From Balneolaceae bacterium (lineage in GTDB: Bacteria > Bacteroidota > Rhodothermia > Balneolales > Balneolaceae): DNA of 51,049 bases. Below, piece by piece: positions 7,452-16,847 of the stretch. Position 1 is the first letter of the stretch; the number at the start of each line of letters is the position of its first letter. The stretch covers positions 1 through 51,049 of the forward strand of contig REDS01000129.1 of assembly GCA_007693395.1 (NCBI GenBank), written 5' to 3'. Made by a program: the position numbers and the translations under genes. The notes under the pieces were generated by a model, which was given only the letters and a program-made list of their open reading frames with translations, was not told the DNA's origin and did not search any database.

Positions 7452-10004
7452 TCAGTCGGTTTGCAGTCTCAATATTTCGAGTGGTGAGTGCTTGAAAATA
7501 TGCCTGCTCCCGCTCCAGCCAATAAGAATTGCAAGCAGCATAATAAAAAGTGTGATGGCTGTTAGCGTGAGAAAGTCTGGCACGAAGGCAAGATCGAAAT
7601 AGAAGTAAGCAAGTCCCCAGCTTGCAGCTATCGCAAGTAACAAGCCCGTAAGGCTGGACAGCAGCCCAAGTAATGCATACTCAATGGTTTGAATGGAACC
7701 CACCTGTCTGTTATTTGCACCAAGTGTACGCAACAATACAGATTCCTTTGTACGCTGTCGGCGGCTGATTGCTATTGAACTGGCCAGAACAATGAAGCCG
7801 GTAAATATGCTGAAGAGCGCCATAAATTGTACAGCCATAGAAACCTTATCGAGAAACTCCCGAACGCTTGCCAGCGCTACGGAGATATCTATTACTGATA
7901 CATTTGGCAGTTCATTTACAACGGCGCTTTGCAGCCTTACAGATTGTGCATCGTTGGTAATTTTTACAGTAGATGCAAAAAACTGTGGTGCTTGTTCAAG
8001 CACACCTGCAGGGAATACCACAAAAAAGTTTGGTTCGGGCCGCTGGAAATCTACTTCACGCACACTTGCTATAGTTGTTGTAATCGGTACGCCCTGTACG
8101 TTAAATCCGAGCGTGTCTCCAATCTGAAGCTGGAGCTCATCCTCAATTTGAGTCGAGATAGATATCGGTATTACAGAACTCAGACCTTCTGCCTGGCCAA
8201 TCCATTCACCTCTGAGTATGGTTTCAGCTTCATTAAGCTCCTCCCGATAGGTAACCCTGTACTCCCGCGATAGCACCCAGTTGCTAATGGCTACAGTTGT
8301 ATCCTGCCGTATCTCCTGTACAGATTGCCCTTTCCGGGAAGAGAGACGCATAGAAACAATTGGTACATTTTGAATCACTGTGGCACCCTCTTCGGTAATT
8401 AATTCATTCAGCCTGTCATTTTGATCCATCTGAATATCATAGAAAACCAGGTCAGGTGTATCATCACCGGTTTCCAGGTTTATGCGCTGAAGAAGCATAT
8501 CCTGCGATAGGTAAAGGGTTCCAATCAAAAGCATACCCATTCCAAGGGTTGTAATCAGCATGTTTGTCTGATTGTTGGGCCTGAAGAGGTTGGCCATGCC
8601 TTGCCGAACAGTGTAAGAAAATGATTTGAGCCGTAGTGATTTTACTGTCGCTATGAGAAATGCAGCCACGCCCCAAAGAAGTAACACAAAAAGAAACAGG
8701 CTAAGCGTAAAAACCAGTGAAGCGATATAACTATCGGTTAAAAGGCCAACAATAAATATCAGTACAGCCAGTGATATGGAAAGTGTGATAAATTTCACTC
8801 TTTTTGGGAGAGAGCCTATCGGAGAAAAATCTGTACTTCGCAGTGTTAATAGTGGAGAAATGGCAGAGACTGAGGCGAGTGGCATCAGGGAAAAAATCAC
8901 ACTGATAAGTACGCCTGTAAATAGCCCGAGTGAAATGGCCTCAAAAGAGATGGCCTGAGTTATCTGAAAAGGGAGCAAATCAGCGAATAGTGTGGGGATA
9001 TAGAACTGCAAAATGATACCAATACCAGTGCCGGACAGTGCCCCCATAAAGCCAAGTAACGCAACCTGAATTGCAAATACGGCGAGTATCTTCTCCTTTG
9101 TCATACCAAGACACCGGAGTGTGGCAACGGTTGCTGTTTTTCGTTTGATATAAATATAAATCGCACTGCCTACCCCAAGCCCGCCAAGTAATAGAGCGAT
9201 GAAAGCGATCAATCCTAAAAATCGTGTGAGATTGTTTACGATTGCTTCAAATGTGGAGATACGGCTTTCAACTGTTTCCATCCGCACCTGATGCTCACGG
9301 GCCAGGGGGCGGAAAGCTTCGGTAAAGGCCGTAAGGCTTTCAGCGTCGTTAAACTGAAAATAGTGCTTGTATTCCACGCGGCTGCCCCTGTCCAGAAGGC
9401 CTGTGCCCTCAATGGCACGTTTTGGCAGATAAATTCTTGGCCCAACAAGAGAAAATGCTGCAGCTTCACCGGGAACACTTAAAAGTGCACCCTCCACCGC
9501 AAGGTTTCTGTTACCAACCCTGATGGTGTCGCCCACAGAGATATTGAACTGGCTCATTGCAGACTGTTCCACAAGCGCACTGTTATTTTGCTGATAGTTA
9601 AAAGCTGCTTCTGCTGGCTCTGTTGAAAGTTTTCCATATAGAGGGAATACTCCTTCTATAGCCCGAACCTGTGAAAGCCTTGTAGCACCAGCTTCATTAA
9701 AAAGCACCATAGAGTTGAACTCCCAGGCAGAGGCATCACTGCCACCTGTAGAATCGATAAAAGCAATAACATCATTATGAAACGGTTGTGTTGACCGTAA
9801 CTCCAGGTCGGCACCTAAAAGCTCGCGTGATTGGTCATCTACGGTAAGAAGTACATCGTTCCGAAAGGAGAGTATCGCCACCAACGCGGCCACACCGGCT
9901 ACTACAGACGATGTATATATGATAAGGCTCTTCCACTGTGATTTAGAATCCCTGTACGCAAGTTTCCAGCTGTAGGGTGATAAGAGTTCCCGAAAGAAAT
10001 TCAT
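7452..10004 (-). CDS. ABC transporter permease, YbbP-like (two FtsX domains)
   Basis: 850 residues with an N-terminal membrane helix (about 27-45), a large periplasmic domain, then FtsX/MacB-type helix groups. The first block is near 258-285 and the second after a further periplasmic region near 710-840, in the duplicated layout of YbbP/lipoprotein-exporter-like permeases. It starts where the ATPase gene stops (TGATG), so translation is probably coupled. Its partners in E. coli are YbbA and TesA, and the same trio occurs here. The substrate is unknown; export of lipids or of lipophilic or toxic compounds is the usual suggestion. Confidence 0.88.
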   Translation of the reverse strand: MNFFRELLSPYSWKLAYRDSKSQWKSLIIYTSSVVAGVAALVAILSFRNDVLLTVDDQSRELLGADLELRSTQPFHNDVIAFIDSTGGSDASAWEFNSMVLFNEAGATRLSQVRAIEGVFPLYGKLSTEPAEAAFNYQQNNSALVEQSAMSQFNISVGDTIRVGNRNLAVEGALLSVPGEAAAFSLVGPRIYLPKRAIEGTGLLDRGSRVEYKHYFQFNDAESLTAFTEAFRPLAREHQVRMETVESRISTFEAIVNNLTRFLGLIAFIALLLGGLGVGSAIYIYIKRKTATVATLRCLGMTKEKILAVFAIQVALLGFMGALSGTGIGIILQFYIPTLFADLLPFQITQAISFEAISLGLFTGVLISVIFSLMPLASVSAISPLLTLRSTDFSPIGSLPKRVKFITLSISLAVLIFIVGLLTDSYIASLVFTLSLFLFVLLLWGVAAFLIATVKSLRLKSFSYTVRQGMANLFRPNNQTNMLITTLGMGMLLIGTLYLSQDMLLQRINLETGDDTPDLVFYDIQMDQNDRLNELITEEGATVIQNVPIVSMRLSSRKGQSVQEIRQDTTVAISNWVLSREYRVTYREELNEAETILRGEWIGQAEGLSSVIPISISTQIEDELQLQIGDTLGFNVQGVPITTTIASVREVDFQRPEPNFFVVFPAGVLEQAPQFFASTVKITNDAQSVRLQSAVVNELPNVSVIDISVALASVREFLDKVSMAVQFMALFSIFTGFIVLASSIAISRRQRTKESVLLRTLGANNRQVGSIQTIEYALLGLLSSLTGLLLAIAASWGLAYFYFDLAFVPDFLTLTAITLFIMLLAILIGWSGSRHIFKHSPLEILRLQTD

Positions 10005-10735
10005 CAGACTGCATCCATTTGAACAGCTTCCGGTTCTGTTGTTGAGGTGTATGTATCCTTAAGAATATGTCCGTTTTTCAACTCAATAATTCTGTCGCAT
10101 TTGGAAGCAAGCTCGATATCATGAGTTACAATAATGAGCGTGGTTCCTTTCTCTTTATTCAGGTTAAAAAGGATCTCTTCCACTTGAGCCCCCGTCTCTC
10201 CATCAAGGTTCCCGGTTGGTTCGTCAGCGAACAAAATTTCAGGCTGATGGATGAATGCCCTTGCAATGCCTACTCGTTGCTGTTCACCACCCGATAATTG
10301 AGTAGGGTAGTGATCTGTACGGTCTTTAAGGCCAACACTTTCAAGTAACTCCAGAGCACTTTTTTCTACTTTATAATAAGGCACACCGCGTAGTTCTATT
10401 GGTACCATAACATTTTCAAGTGCTGTGAGTGTGGGAATAAGTTGAAAAGACTGGAACACAAATCCAATCTGCTCGTTTCTTATCTTTGACAAGTTAGCTT
10501 CGCTGTAATCAGAAATTTTTTGATTACTCAGAGAAACTGAACCGGATGTAGGTTTGTCAAGGCCGGCACAGAGGCCTAAAAGAGTAGTTTTACCACTGCC
10601 AGAGGGGCCAACTATAGCACAGGTTATTCCCTTTTCGATTGAAAACGAAACCCCGTGTAAAACCGTTAATGAGTGTCCGGCGGTTGCAAACGTTTTGGTT
10701 AGGTTTTTGATTTCTAAAATTGCACTCTGATTCAT
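10004..10735 (-). CDS. ABC transporter ATP-binding protein, YbbA/LolD-like
   Basis: 243 residues. Walker A is GPSGSGKTTLLG, the signature is LSGGEQQRVGIARA, Walker B is ILFADEP, and the switch His follows (IIVTHD), so the ATPase is intact. It has the length and pattern of the LolD/MacB/YbbA class that serves FtsX-like permeases, and the permease follows immediately. The promoter must lie in the 88-bp gap shared with the divergent TesA-like gene. Confidence 0.93.
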   Translation of the reverse strand: MNQSAILEIKNLTKTFATAGHSLTVLHGVSFSIEKGITCAIVGPSGSGKTTLLGLCAGLDKPTSGSVSLSNQKISDYSEANLSKIRNEQIGFVFQSFQLIPTLTALENVMVPIELRGVPYYKVEKSALELLESVGLKDRTDHYPTQLSGGEQQRVGIARAFIHQPEILFADEPTGNLDGETGAQVEEILFNLNKEKGTTLIIVTHDIELASKCDRIIELKNGHILKDTYTSTTEPEAVQMDAV

Positions 10736-10823
10736 CGCAGTAATTAATTTATAATCGAACTAACGCAACACCGGATTGGCCGTAAACCATTCCTGAGAAA
10801 GAATTTAATTTGGAATAAAACGA

Positions 10824-11441
10824 ATGAATATCCTTAAAGTTACAACTTTTTTACTCACATTATTTTTTGCTGCTTCAGCAGCTGCTCAGGATGCAAAAAC
10901 CATCCTCTTTTTTGGAGACAGTATAACAGCAGGTTATGGTATTGATGAAGAAGATGCTTTCCCGGCACAGATACAGAGAAAAATTGATGAAAAAGGGCTT
11001 AGCTACAGAGTAGTGAATGCAGGGCTAAGCGGTGAAACATCTGCCGGAGGGTTGAGAAGAGTTGATTGGATTTTACAGCAACATATCGATCTGTTTGTTC
11101 TTGGGCTTGGCGGGAATGATGGGTTGAGAGGAATAAATCCCGAAAGTACAAAGGAAAATCTTGCCGGAATAATGGATAAAGTGGCAGAAAAATATCCTGA
11201 TGCCATTATTATTCTAACCGGGATGGAAGCACCACCAAATATGGGTAGCGACTATACCGAAAGATTCAGACAAATCTACACCGAACTTTACGAAAAGTAT
11301 GAAGTAGTATTTATGCCATTTATACTTGAAGGAGTTGCCGGCGATCCCGATCTGAACCTTGCCGATGGCATACATCCTACTGAGGAAGGGCATGAAATTT
11401 TGGCAGAAAACCTCTGGAACTATCTTCTGCCTGTATTATAG
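10824..11441 (+). CDS. tesA: TesA-like SGNH arylesterase / lysophospholipase
   Basis: 205 residues with a cleavable signal peptide (cut near AAAQ, residues 19-22), so the enzyme is periplasmic. The SGNH blocks are complete: GDS with nucleophile Ser33 (FFGDSITAGYG), the Gly and Asn blocks (GGNDGLRG), and the C-terminal Asp/His pair (DGIHPTEEGHE). The family hydrolyses aryl and acyl esters, thioesters and lysophospholipids. Divergent placement beside a YbbA/YbbP exporter mirrors the enterobacterial tesA-ybbAP locus, suggesting a conserved functional link. Confidence 0.9.
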   Translation: MNILKVTTFLLTLFFAASAAAQDAKTILFFGDSITAGYGIDEEDAFPAQIQRKIDEKGLSYRVVNAGLSGETSAGGLRRVDWILQQHIDLFVLGLGGNDGLRGINPESTKENLAGIMDKVAEKYPDAIIILTGMEAPPNMGSDYTERFRQIYTELYEKYEVVFMPFILEGVAGDPDLNLADGIHPTEEGHEILAENLWNYLLPVL

Positions 11442-11443
11442 TA

Positions 11444-12124
11444 CTACAAGCTTTCGGTACCGAAAATAATTGTGATTGACTCCCGCACAGGTATGGTTCG
11501 CTCAAATTGGAGTAACGAACCGCTGCTATCCAACTCCATTGCCATCGAAACGCCTCTTAAGCGGGGGGTAAATCCATCGGTTGAGCCATATTGAATACTC
11601 TTTACGCCCGTTATTTTAAGACCCGCTGCATCAGCAAGTAGTATGGCTTTATTTCGGGCTTCATCAACCGCTTTTTTAAGTGCTTTTTTTTGAGCTGTAT
11701 CAGATTTACTGGATGTGAAGTTGCCGGTAAATGCTCCAAACCCATGTTCAATCATAGAAACCTGCATCAACTCAAACTGTGTTACATCAAGAAGTACAAT
11801 TTGTACCTGCTGTCGTGTTTCGAAACCGGAAACGCTATTTCCCCGCCTTACTGAAGAGATATTCACGGGATTTGCTGAAATATACCGCTCATCAATGCCC
11901 TCCTCAATCAACAGGGAAGTAAGGTAAGCTTCCTGCCTTTTATGTTCTGCAAATGCCTCTCTGGCATCTGTGTTGAACTGAGTAATGTTCACATTAAACA
12001 GAATCATATCAGCGGTTACATTTACCTCACCGGTGGCTTGTATAGTGATTGTATTATCCGTTGCTGATAAAAGGGAAGGAAACATCATCAAAATGATAAA
12101 GAGTGTTACAAGGGGCTTATTCAT
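11444..12124 (-). CDS. SIMPL-domain (DUF541) periplasmic protein
   Basis: 226 residues from the ATG at 12124. A longer frame from 12208 only adds a non-conserved leader before an obvious signal peptide (MNKPLVTLFIILMMF.. ending near LLSA), so I chose the inner start. The body has the SIMPL pattern: an opening beta-strand motif (ITIQATGEVNVTADM), a helix, and near the end the KKAVDEARNKAILLADAAGL helix typical of the family. The biochemical role is undefined; homologues are linked to oxidative or envelope stress. Its stop is 3 nt from the convergent tesA stop. Confidence 0.87.
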   Translation of the reverse strand: MNKPLVTLFIILMMFPSLLSATDNTITIQATGEVNVTADMILFNVNITQFNTDAREAFAEHKRQEAYLTSLLIEEGIDERYISANPVNISSVRRGNSVSGFETRQQVQIVLLDVTQFELMQVSMIEHGFGAFTGNFTSSKSDTAQKKALKKAVDEARNKAILLADAAGLKITGVKSIQYGSTDGFTPRLRGVSMAMELDSSGSLLQFERTIPVRESITIIFGTESL

Positions 12125-12224
12125 AGTGTGTATGTGTTGAGTTTTTGATTGTCTTATTAACGCTGTTCTATAAGAGATTATGATCATTAAATTATTGAGT
12201 ATCAACAAATTGTAAAAAAAATAG

Positions 12225-12238
12225 TGGAAGCGCTTGCA
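12225..12238. promoter_or_regulatory. LacI-family-like operator upstream of TonB receptor
   Basis: TGGAAGCGCTTGCA has the perfect core AAGCGCTT flanked by TG and CA. That is the shape of LacI/GalR-family operators (compare the cre pattern with central CG). It is 95 bp before the receptor start and about 100 bp before the divergent SIMPL gene. A TTGACA lies downstream at 12262 without a convincing -10. No LacI-type regulator gene is in the window. Confidence 0.5.
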
Positions 12239-12332
12239 TGTAGCAATAAATGGCGGTTATTTTGACAAACAAGTAGGTTCAAAAGGATAGAAGCTGCTCT
12301 GCTAAAAATAATTCGAATAAAACTACCATAAG

Positions 12333-15260
12333 ATGAAAAAAAATTACAATTCTACTGGGAAATGGTTGTGTCTAATTGTTGCTTTTTGTCTGATCCTTCC
12401 ACAGCAAACATTCGCTGCAGAAAATGATGAAGACGACAGAATTACAATATCAGGCGTTGTAGTTGATGCTGCTACAGGCCAAAGCTTAGCTGGTGTTAAT
12501 GTTGTAGTAGTGGGCAGCATGGTTGGTGTTGCTACTAATGCTCGCGGAGAGTTTAGTCTCCGTTACAATGGTGCCCCCCCAATCACGGTATCTGTGTCTA
12601 TCATTGGTTACACAACTCAGCGGTTCGAAATAACGGAACAAAATGTAAGCGATCTGCGCATTGAACTGAGTGAAGAGACATTTCTTGGAACCGATATTGT
12701 GGTTTCTGCTTCCAGGGTGGAGGAAAGTATTTTAGATGCTCCAGTTTCTATTGAAAAGATGGATATTATAGCTGTGAATCAAACACCTGCCCCAAGTTAC
12801 TACATGGCGCTCGCAAATCTTAAAGGTGTTGATATGACAACGAGCAGTATTAACTTCCAGATTATTAATGCCAGGGGCTTTAATTCTACAGGCAATACCC
12901 GAATGGTGCAGCTTACGGATGGTATGGATACACAGGCGCCTGCTCTGAATTTCCCTATTGGTAATCTCAATGGCCCTTCAGTGCTTGACGTTGAAAGCGT
13001 TGAATTTCTCCCGGGTGCATCTTCTGCACTGTATGGACCCAATGCTTTCAATGGTATTCTGCTTGTGAACAGTAAGAACCCATTTCGGTACCCGGGTTTA
13101 AGCGTTCACGTTCAGAATGGTGTTAATCATATCGATGGCAATTCTGCGCTTGGTGAGCCGGGTAACCCTCGCCCGATGTTCGAAACATCGTTACGTTATG
13201 CTGATGTAATTGGCGATCGCTTCGCTTTTAAAGTGAACTTCAGCTACATGCAGGCGGACGACTGGGTAGGAATTAACTTTCGCGACAAGAACGCTTCCCT
13301 TGCACCTGCCGGAGTTGATGTAAATCCGGCTTTTGATGGTGTGCACCTCTACGGTGATGATGGAACTTTTAATCTTGCTCTTTTGGGACTGCCCGGCCCG
13401 AACAGAACTCAGGTTGCTCAAGGGCTTGCACAGGCTGCAGGTATACCGGTAGGCCTCGCTGAGCAGTACCTTTCTGCACTTCCGGTACAACCTGTTGCAA
13501 GAACAGGCTACAGAGAAGAATTTCTTGTAGATAGCGATGCAAAAAATCTCAAGCTTGGTACCTCTCTTCACTATAGATTAACAGATAATCTGGAAGCCAG
13601 CTATACATTTAATTACGGGTATGGAACATCAGTATATAGTGGTGCACAGCGGTATAGCTTAAGCAATTTTAGCATTTCTCAGCACAAACTTGAGTTTGAA
13701 GGAGACAATTTCATGGTACGTGCTTATGGTACTTTCGAAGATTCCGGTGATTCTTACATTGCTGATTTTGTTGGATTCTCTATAAATGATCAATATATGC
13801 CAACTACCCAGTGGTTTGGACAGTATGCGGCAGCCTTTGCAGGCGGAATGCTTCAGGCGGCCAATCAGGTTCAGGGAAATCCGGCATTCAATCAGGCTAC
13901 TATCGATGCGATACTTAGCAATCCATCAATCCTTAATAATCTTCATAATGCTGCAAGAGCTTCAGCTGATATGAACCGTTTTGAGCCGGGCACACCTGAG
14001 TTTGAAAATGCAAAACAGATTGCGCTTGACGGTGTAGTTCCACAAGGAGCAAGGTTTAATGATCAGTCCCGCTTTATTCATGTAGAAGGGCAGTATGATT
14101 TTAAAAACGAAATCGATTTTCTGGATCTTCAGGTTGGCCTGAGCTTCCGTCAATATCAGCTGCGTTCAAACGGAACTATTTTTGCTGATGCTGATGGCGG
14201 GATCGACATCAATGAGTATGGCGGTTACATCCAGGCATCCCGTTCACTTCTTGACGACAGACTTCGTCTTACAGGGTCACTCCGATATGATAAGAACGAG
14301 AATTTCGATGGCCAGATTAACCCAAGAATTTCATCGGTTATTCGCGTGGCAGACAGCCAAAACATCCGTGCTTCGTATCAAACAGGCTTCAGAAATCCAA
14401 CCACGCAGGGGCAGTTTATCGATCTGGATGTTCTTACTGCGAGATTACTGGGTGGATTGAATCAGACCGTTGCTCCGTACAACGTAACTGAAAATGCATT
14501 TACACTCCAATCGGTTGAGCGTTTTACTGCAGAATTACTGGCCGGTAACCCTGCGGCAGCACAGAATCTTGTACCATTTACCGAATTTCGGGAAGTAAAA
14601 CCTGAGCAGATTCAGTCATTCGAAGTGGGGTATAAAGGGTTGCTTGGAAATCGTTTGTTAATTGATGCAGCGTACTACTACAACATTTACAACGATTTTA
14701 TTGCTCAGTTCAGAGTTCGAAGAGCAGCAGCACCGTTTACGGGAGATCCAATGGTTGACCAGCAAATTGCAGGATCACTACTCTCTGGAAGTGCCGAAAA
14801 CACATTCCAGCTCTATACCAACGTGGATGAAACCGTGCGTTCTCAGGGTGCTGTATTTGGGTTTGATTACAGCCTGCCAAGGAACTTCCTTTTATCAGCC
14901 AATTACAACTGGAACCAGTTAATTACCGATCAGGATCAGGGTTTTATTTTTGACTTCAATACTCCTGAGCATAAAGTAAATGTATCACTCGGTAACAGAA
15001 GGTTAACCAACAATTTAGGTTTCAACCTTACTTTCAGATGGCAGGATGAGTTTGACTGGACATCTTCTTTTGCAGATGGTACCGTGCCTGCTATTTCAAC
15101 TCTGGATGCACAGGTTTCTTACAGAGTACCAAACCTTCGTTCGGTGGTTAAACTCGGTGGATCAAACATCACCAACAACAGGCACTTCCTGAACTACGGC
15201 GGGCCAAATCTCGGAGCAATCTACTATGTTTCGTTTACATTTGATCAGTTCCTGAACTAA
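12333..15260 (+). CDS. TonB-dependent outer-membrane receptor with CarboxypepD_reg-like N-domain
   Basis: 975 residues. A signal peptide (ends near TFAA, about residue 29) is followed by a CarboxypepD_reg-like beta-sandwich (about 37-115, VSGVVVDAATGQSLAGVNV). The TonB plug comes next (about 130-240, with VSASRVEESILDAP and later SSALYGPNAFNG). The remainder is a 22-strand-type barrel ending FDQFLN. It imports an unknown ligand across the outer membrane using TonB energy. No SusD partner is adjacent, so it is not a typical Sus pair, though a LacI-like operator upstream would fit sugar control. A strong terminator follows. Confidence 0.93.
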   Translation: MKKNYNSTGKWLCLIVAFCLILPQQTFAAENDEDDRITISGVVVDAATGQSLAGVNVVVVGSMVGVATNARGEFSLRYNGAPPITVSVSIIGYTTQRFEITEQNVSDLRIELSEETFLGTDIVVSASRVEESILDAPVSIEKMDIIAVNQTPAPSYYMALANLKGVDMTTSSINFQIINARGFNSTGNTRMVQLTDGMDTQAPALNFPIGNLNGPSVLDVESVEFLPGASSALYGPNAFNGILLVNSKNPFRYPGLSVHVQNGVNHIDGNSALGEPGNPRPMFETSLRYADVIGDRFAFKVNFSYMQADDWVGINFRDKNASLAPAGVDVNPAFDGVHLYGDDGTFNLALLGLPGPNRTQVAQGLAQAAGIPVGLAEQYLSALPVQPVARTGYREEFLVDSDAKNLKLGTSLHYRLTDNLEASYTFNYGYGTSVYSGAQRYSLSNFSISQHKLEFEGDNFMVRAYGTFEDSGDSYIADFVGFSINDQYMPTTQWFGQYAAAFAGGMLQAANQVQGNPAFNQATIDAILSNPSILNNLHNAARASADMNRFEPGTPEFENAKQIALDGVVPQGARFNDQSRFIHVEGQYDFKNEIDFLDLQVGLSFRQYQLRSNGTIFADADGGIDINEYGGYIQASRSLLDDRLRLTGSLRYDKNENFDGQINPRISSVIRVADSQNIRASYQTGFRNPTTQGQFIDLDVLTARLLGGLNQTVAPYNVTENAFTLQSVERFTAELLAGNPAAAQNLVPFTEFREVKPEQIQSFEVGYKGLLGNRLLIDAAYYYNIYNDFIAQFRVRRAAAPFTGDPMVDQQIAGSLLSGSAENTFQLYTNVDETVRSQGAVFGFDYSLPRNFLLSANYNWNQLITDQDQGFIFDFNTPEHKVNVSLGNRRLTNNLGFNLTFRWQDEFDWTSSFADGTVPAISTLDAQVSYRVPNLRSVVKLGGSNITNNRHFLNYGGPNLGAIYYVSFTFDQFLN

Positions 15261-15290
15261 TAGTAGTCTCAGTTACAAATCCTTATTTCA

Positions 15291-15321
15291 AAAAGAGGCC
15301 TCATTCAGGCCTCTTTTTTTT
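15291..15321. terminator. Bidirectional intrinsic terminator between TonB receptor and smr gene
   Basis: Perfect 11-bp stem AAAAGAGGCCT (15291-15301) / AGGCCTCTTTT (15307-15317) with loop CATTC, T-rich on the plus side and A-rich on the left so that it can serve both strands. The stop codon of the minus-strand Smr gene (15305-15307) falls at the loop/stem boundary, so that gene ends inside its own terminator. Confidence 0.9.
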
Positions 15322-15619
15322 GGCCTGATACATCCGGCTTCAGATTTGCGATCGTTGCCCCCCATCCGCCACCGCTTTGATCAGCCAGCTGGTACCCGGT
15401 TACATGTGGATTTCGATCGAGCAGAGCGTGCACACTGCGCCGGACATTACCCATTCCTTTTCCGTGAATGAACCGAACAGAGTAGATCTCTTTCTCAAGG
15501 CAGGCGTAAATATATTCATCTATGAGTGTGGAGAGATCCTGCGGACGAAATGGGTGCAGATCAAGAACACCGTTTATTTCAATATGCTCAGGCTCATCGT
15601 AATCCATGCCAAAGCTCAT
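15305..15619 (-). CDS. Stand-alone Smr-domain protein
   Basis: 104 residues, almost entirely one Smr domain: the LDLH motif (LDLHPFRPQDL), a helix, then HGKGMGNVRRSVH and the closing GGWGATIANL. Smr domains are nucleases acting on DNA or RNA, found alone or at the C-terminus of MutS2, and this window also encodes a MutS2. Both the LDLH and HGKG signatures are intact. Its ATG overlaps the CHAD gene stop (ATGA), so it is the last gene of a leftward operon. Single-domain Smr proteins have recently been tied to ribosome-associated RNA cleavage, but the substrate here is unknown. Confidence 0.88.
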   Translation of the reverse strand: MSFGMDYDEPEHIEINGVLDLHPFRPQDLSTLIDEYIYACLEKEIYSVRFIHGKGMGNVRRSVHALLDRNPHVTGYQLADQSGGGWGATIANLKPDVSGQKKEA

Positions 15620-16497
15620 TTATTTTCAAGTAAAAAAACAGGCTCAGGATAGTCATCGTAAAAGTAATTCCCACTCTCTTTAGCCATTTTTGAAGAGACT
15701 GTATTTGCTTCATTAATTTTTTTTAGTAATGCAGCGTATTGGTCTGAATTATGTAGTACAACGTTTTTTCCAGCCCAAACATAGAGCATATGCATGTCAT
15801 TGGCATTCCCCAGATGCTCACAAATATCTGATATCTGAGTGTGAAATCTGAGTATGTCGTCCTTTTCTGTGGCAGGCATCAATAATTCAGTTTGGTACTG
15901 TATATCTTTCGCCCGCTTTCGCCATTCGTGCACATCTTCTGCATCGGCAGAAGTGAATGCAAAATAAAAAGCTTCCTTACTTTTTAAAAAACTGGTTTGA
16001 AAACCCTTGATCACTAAATTTATGTCAGCAGGCTTAGAAAAATAGTGGCTTATTTCCGGGTTCTGTTTTAGGTTTTTTTCAAGAAGTGTAAATTCGTCAA
16101 TGCTGTGCAACGTGTTTTTTTCGAGTGTAGTAATTTCTGCCCGATTGCGTTTCAGTAATTCTTCAACCACATATTTTTCATCCTCATAATCGGGGTTGAT
16201 ATGAAGATCGTGCATTAGAATTCTTCTCACATGGGCATCGCGCAGGTCAGAAAAAACCCTTCCCCAATCCCTTAGCAGAAAATTAGCTATTTTGTAATCT
16301 GCATCATTTCTGGCAGGTTTAATCAGCTTAGCAAAAGCCCTGAATAGCTTCAGCTTTTTCCTGCTCTGATGAGTTGTCTCAACAAGGTTTTCGTTACGCA
16401 GCTCTATAAAACCAAAAAGTTCGTTGCAGATTAAATCGAATGTTCGGTGGCAGTCAAAATCTGATGAACCATTTATTGGTTGCAATGAGTAGGGCAT
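15616..16497 (-). CDS. CHAD-domain protein (polyphosphate-binding type)
   Basis: 293 residues from the ATG at 16497; a TTG one codon upstream is less likely. It is mainly helical with the two conserved basic His motifs of CHAD. An N-terminal one reads THQSRKKLKLFRAF and an internal one reads VHEWRKRAKDIQYQ. CHAD domains bind inorganic polyphosphate and often accompany polyphosphate granules or CYTH enzymes; no CYTH domain is attached here. It starts at the Dabb stop (TGATG) and ends in ATGA overlap with smr. Sitting below HU genes suggests a nucleoid or phosphate-polymer context, which is inference. Confidence 0.8.
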   Translation of the reverse strand: MPYSLQPINGSSDFDCHRTFDLICNELFGFIELRNENLVETTHQSRKKLKLFRAFAKLIKPARNDADYKIANFLLRDWGRVFSDLRDAHVRRILMHDLHINPDYEDEKYVVEELLKRNRAEITTLEKNTLHSIDEFTLLEKNLKQNPEISHYFSKPADINLVIKGFQTSFLKSKEAFYFAFTSADAEDVHEWRKRAKDIQYQTELLMPATEKDDILRFHTQISDICEHLGNANDMHMLYVWAGKNVVLHNSDQYAALLKKINEANTVSSKMAKESGNYFYDDYPEPVFLLENK

Positions 16498-16808
16498 CAA
16501 AGATCTACCTTATAATCAACAAATCGACGCTTTTCAGTAGTTTTCTCAATGAAATCCATCGCTTTTTTATGATGTGGATTTCGTGTATACATTTGAAAAT
16601 CGAGATCTGTATTAAAATCCATAATGAGAACTACATCGTACGCCTCATTTTCATCAGGGTTAATCTGAATGCCAACCTCTACTGCCTTTATTTCATCAAT
16701 ATTGGTGCGCAGGCCTTCAAGAATCAGTTTTAATTTTTCAGCATTTTTTTGCTTTGTAGCTCCTGCTGCTTGTTCTTTAAGTTTCCACATTACGATATGG
16801 CGTATCAT
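16497..16808 (-). CDS. Dabb (stress-responsive A/B barrel) family protein
   Basis: 103 residues with the Dabb signature: IRHIVMWKLKE at the N-terminus, a central helix, EVGIQINP, the YDVVLIMDF strand and the HHKKAMDFIE helix. These dimeric ferredoxin-like barrels are small cytoplasmic proteins; some are enzymes, but most, like this one, have no assigned reaction. It lies 39 nt after the HU-LysM gene and overlaps the CHAD start. Confidence 0.88.
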   Translation of the reverse strand: MIRHIVMWKLKEQAAGATKQKNAEKLKLILEGLRTNIDEIKAVEVGIQINPDENEAYDVVLIMDFNTDLDFQMYTRNPHHKKAMDFIEKTTEKRRFVDYKVDL

Positions 16809-16847
16809 ATTTTCTCCGTATTTAAAAAAGTTTTATTTAGATGTGAC

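Noticed and set aside
12125-12208. N-terminal extension of the SIMPL protein
   Set aside because: It would place a long polar leader before the signal peptide at 12124.
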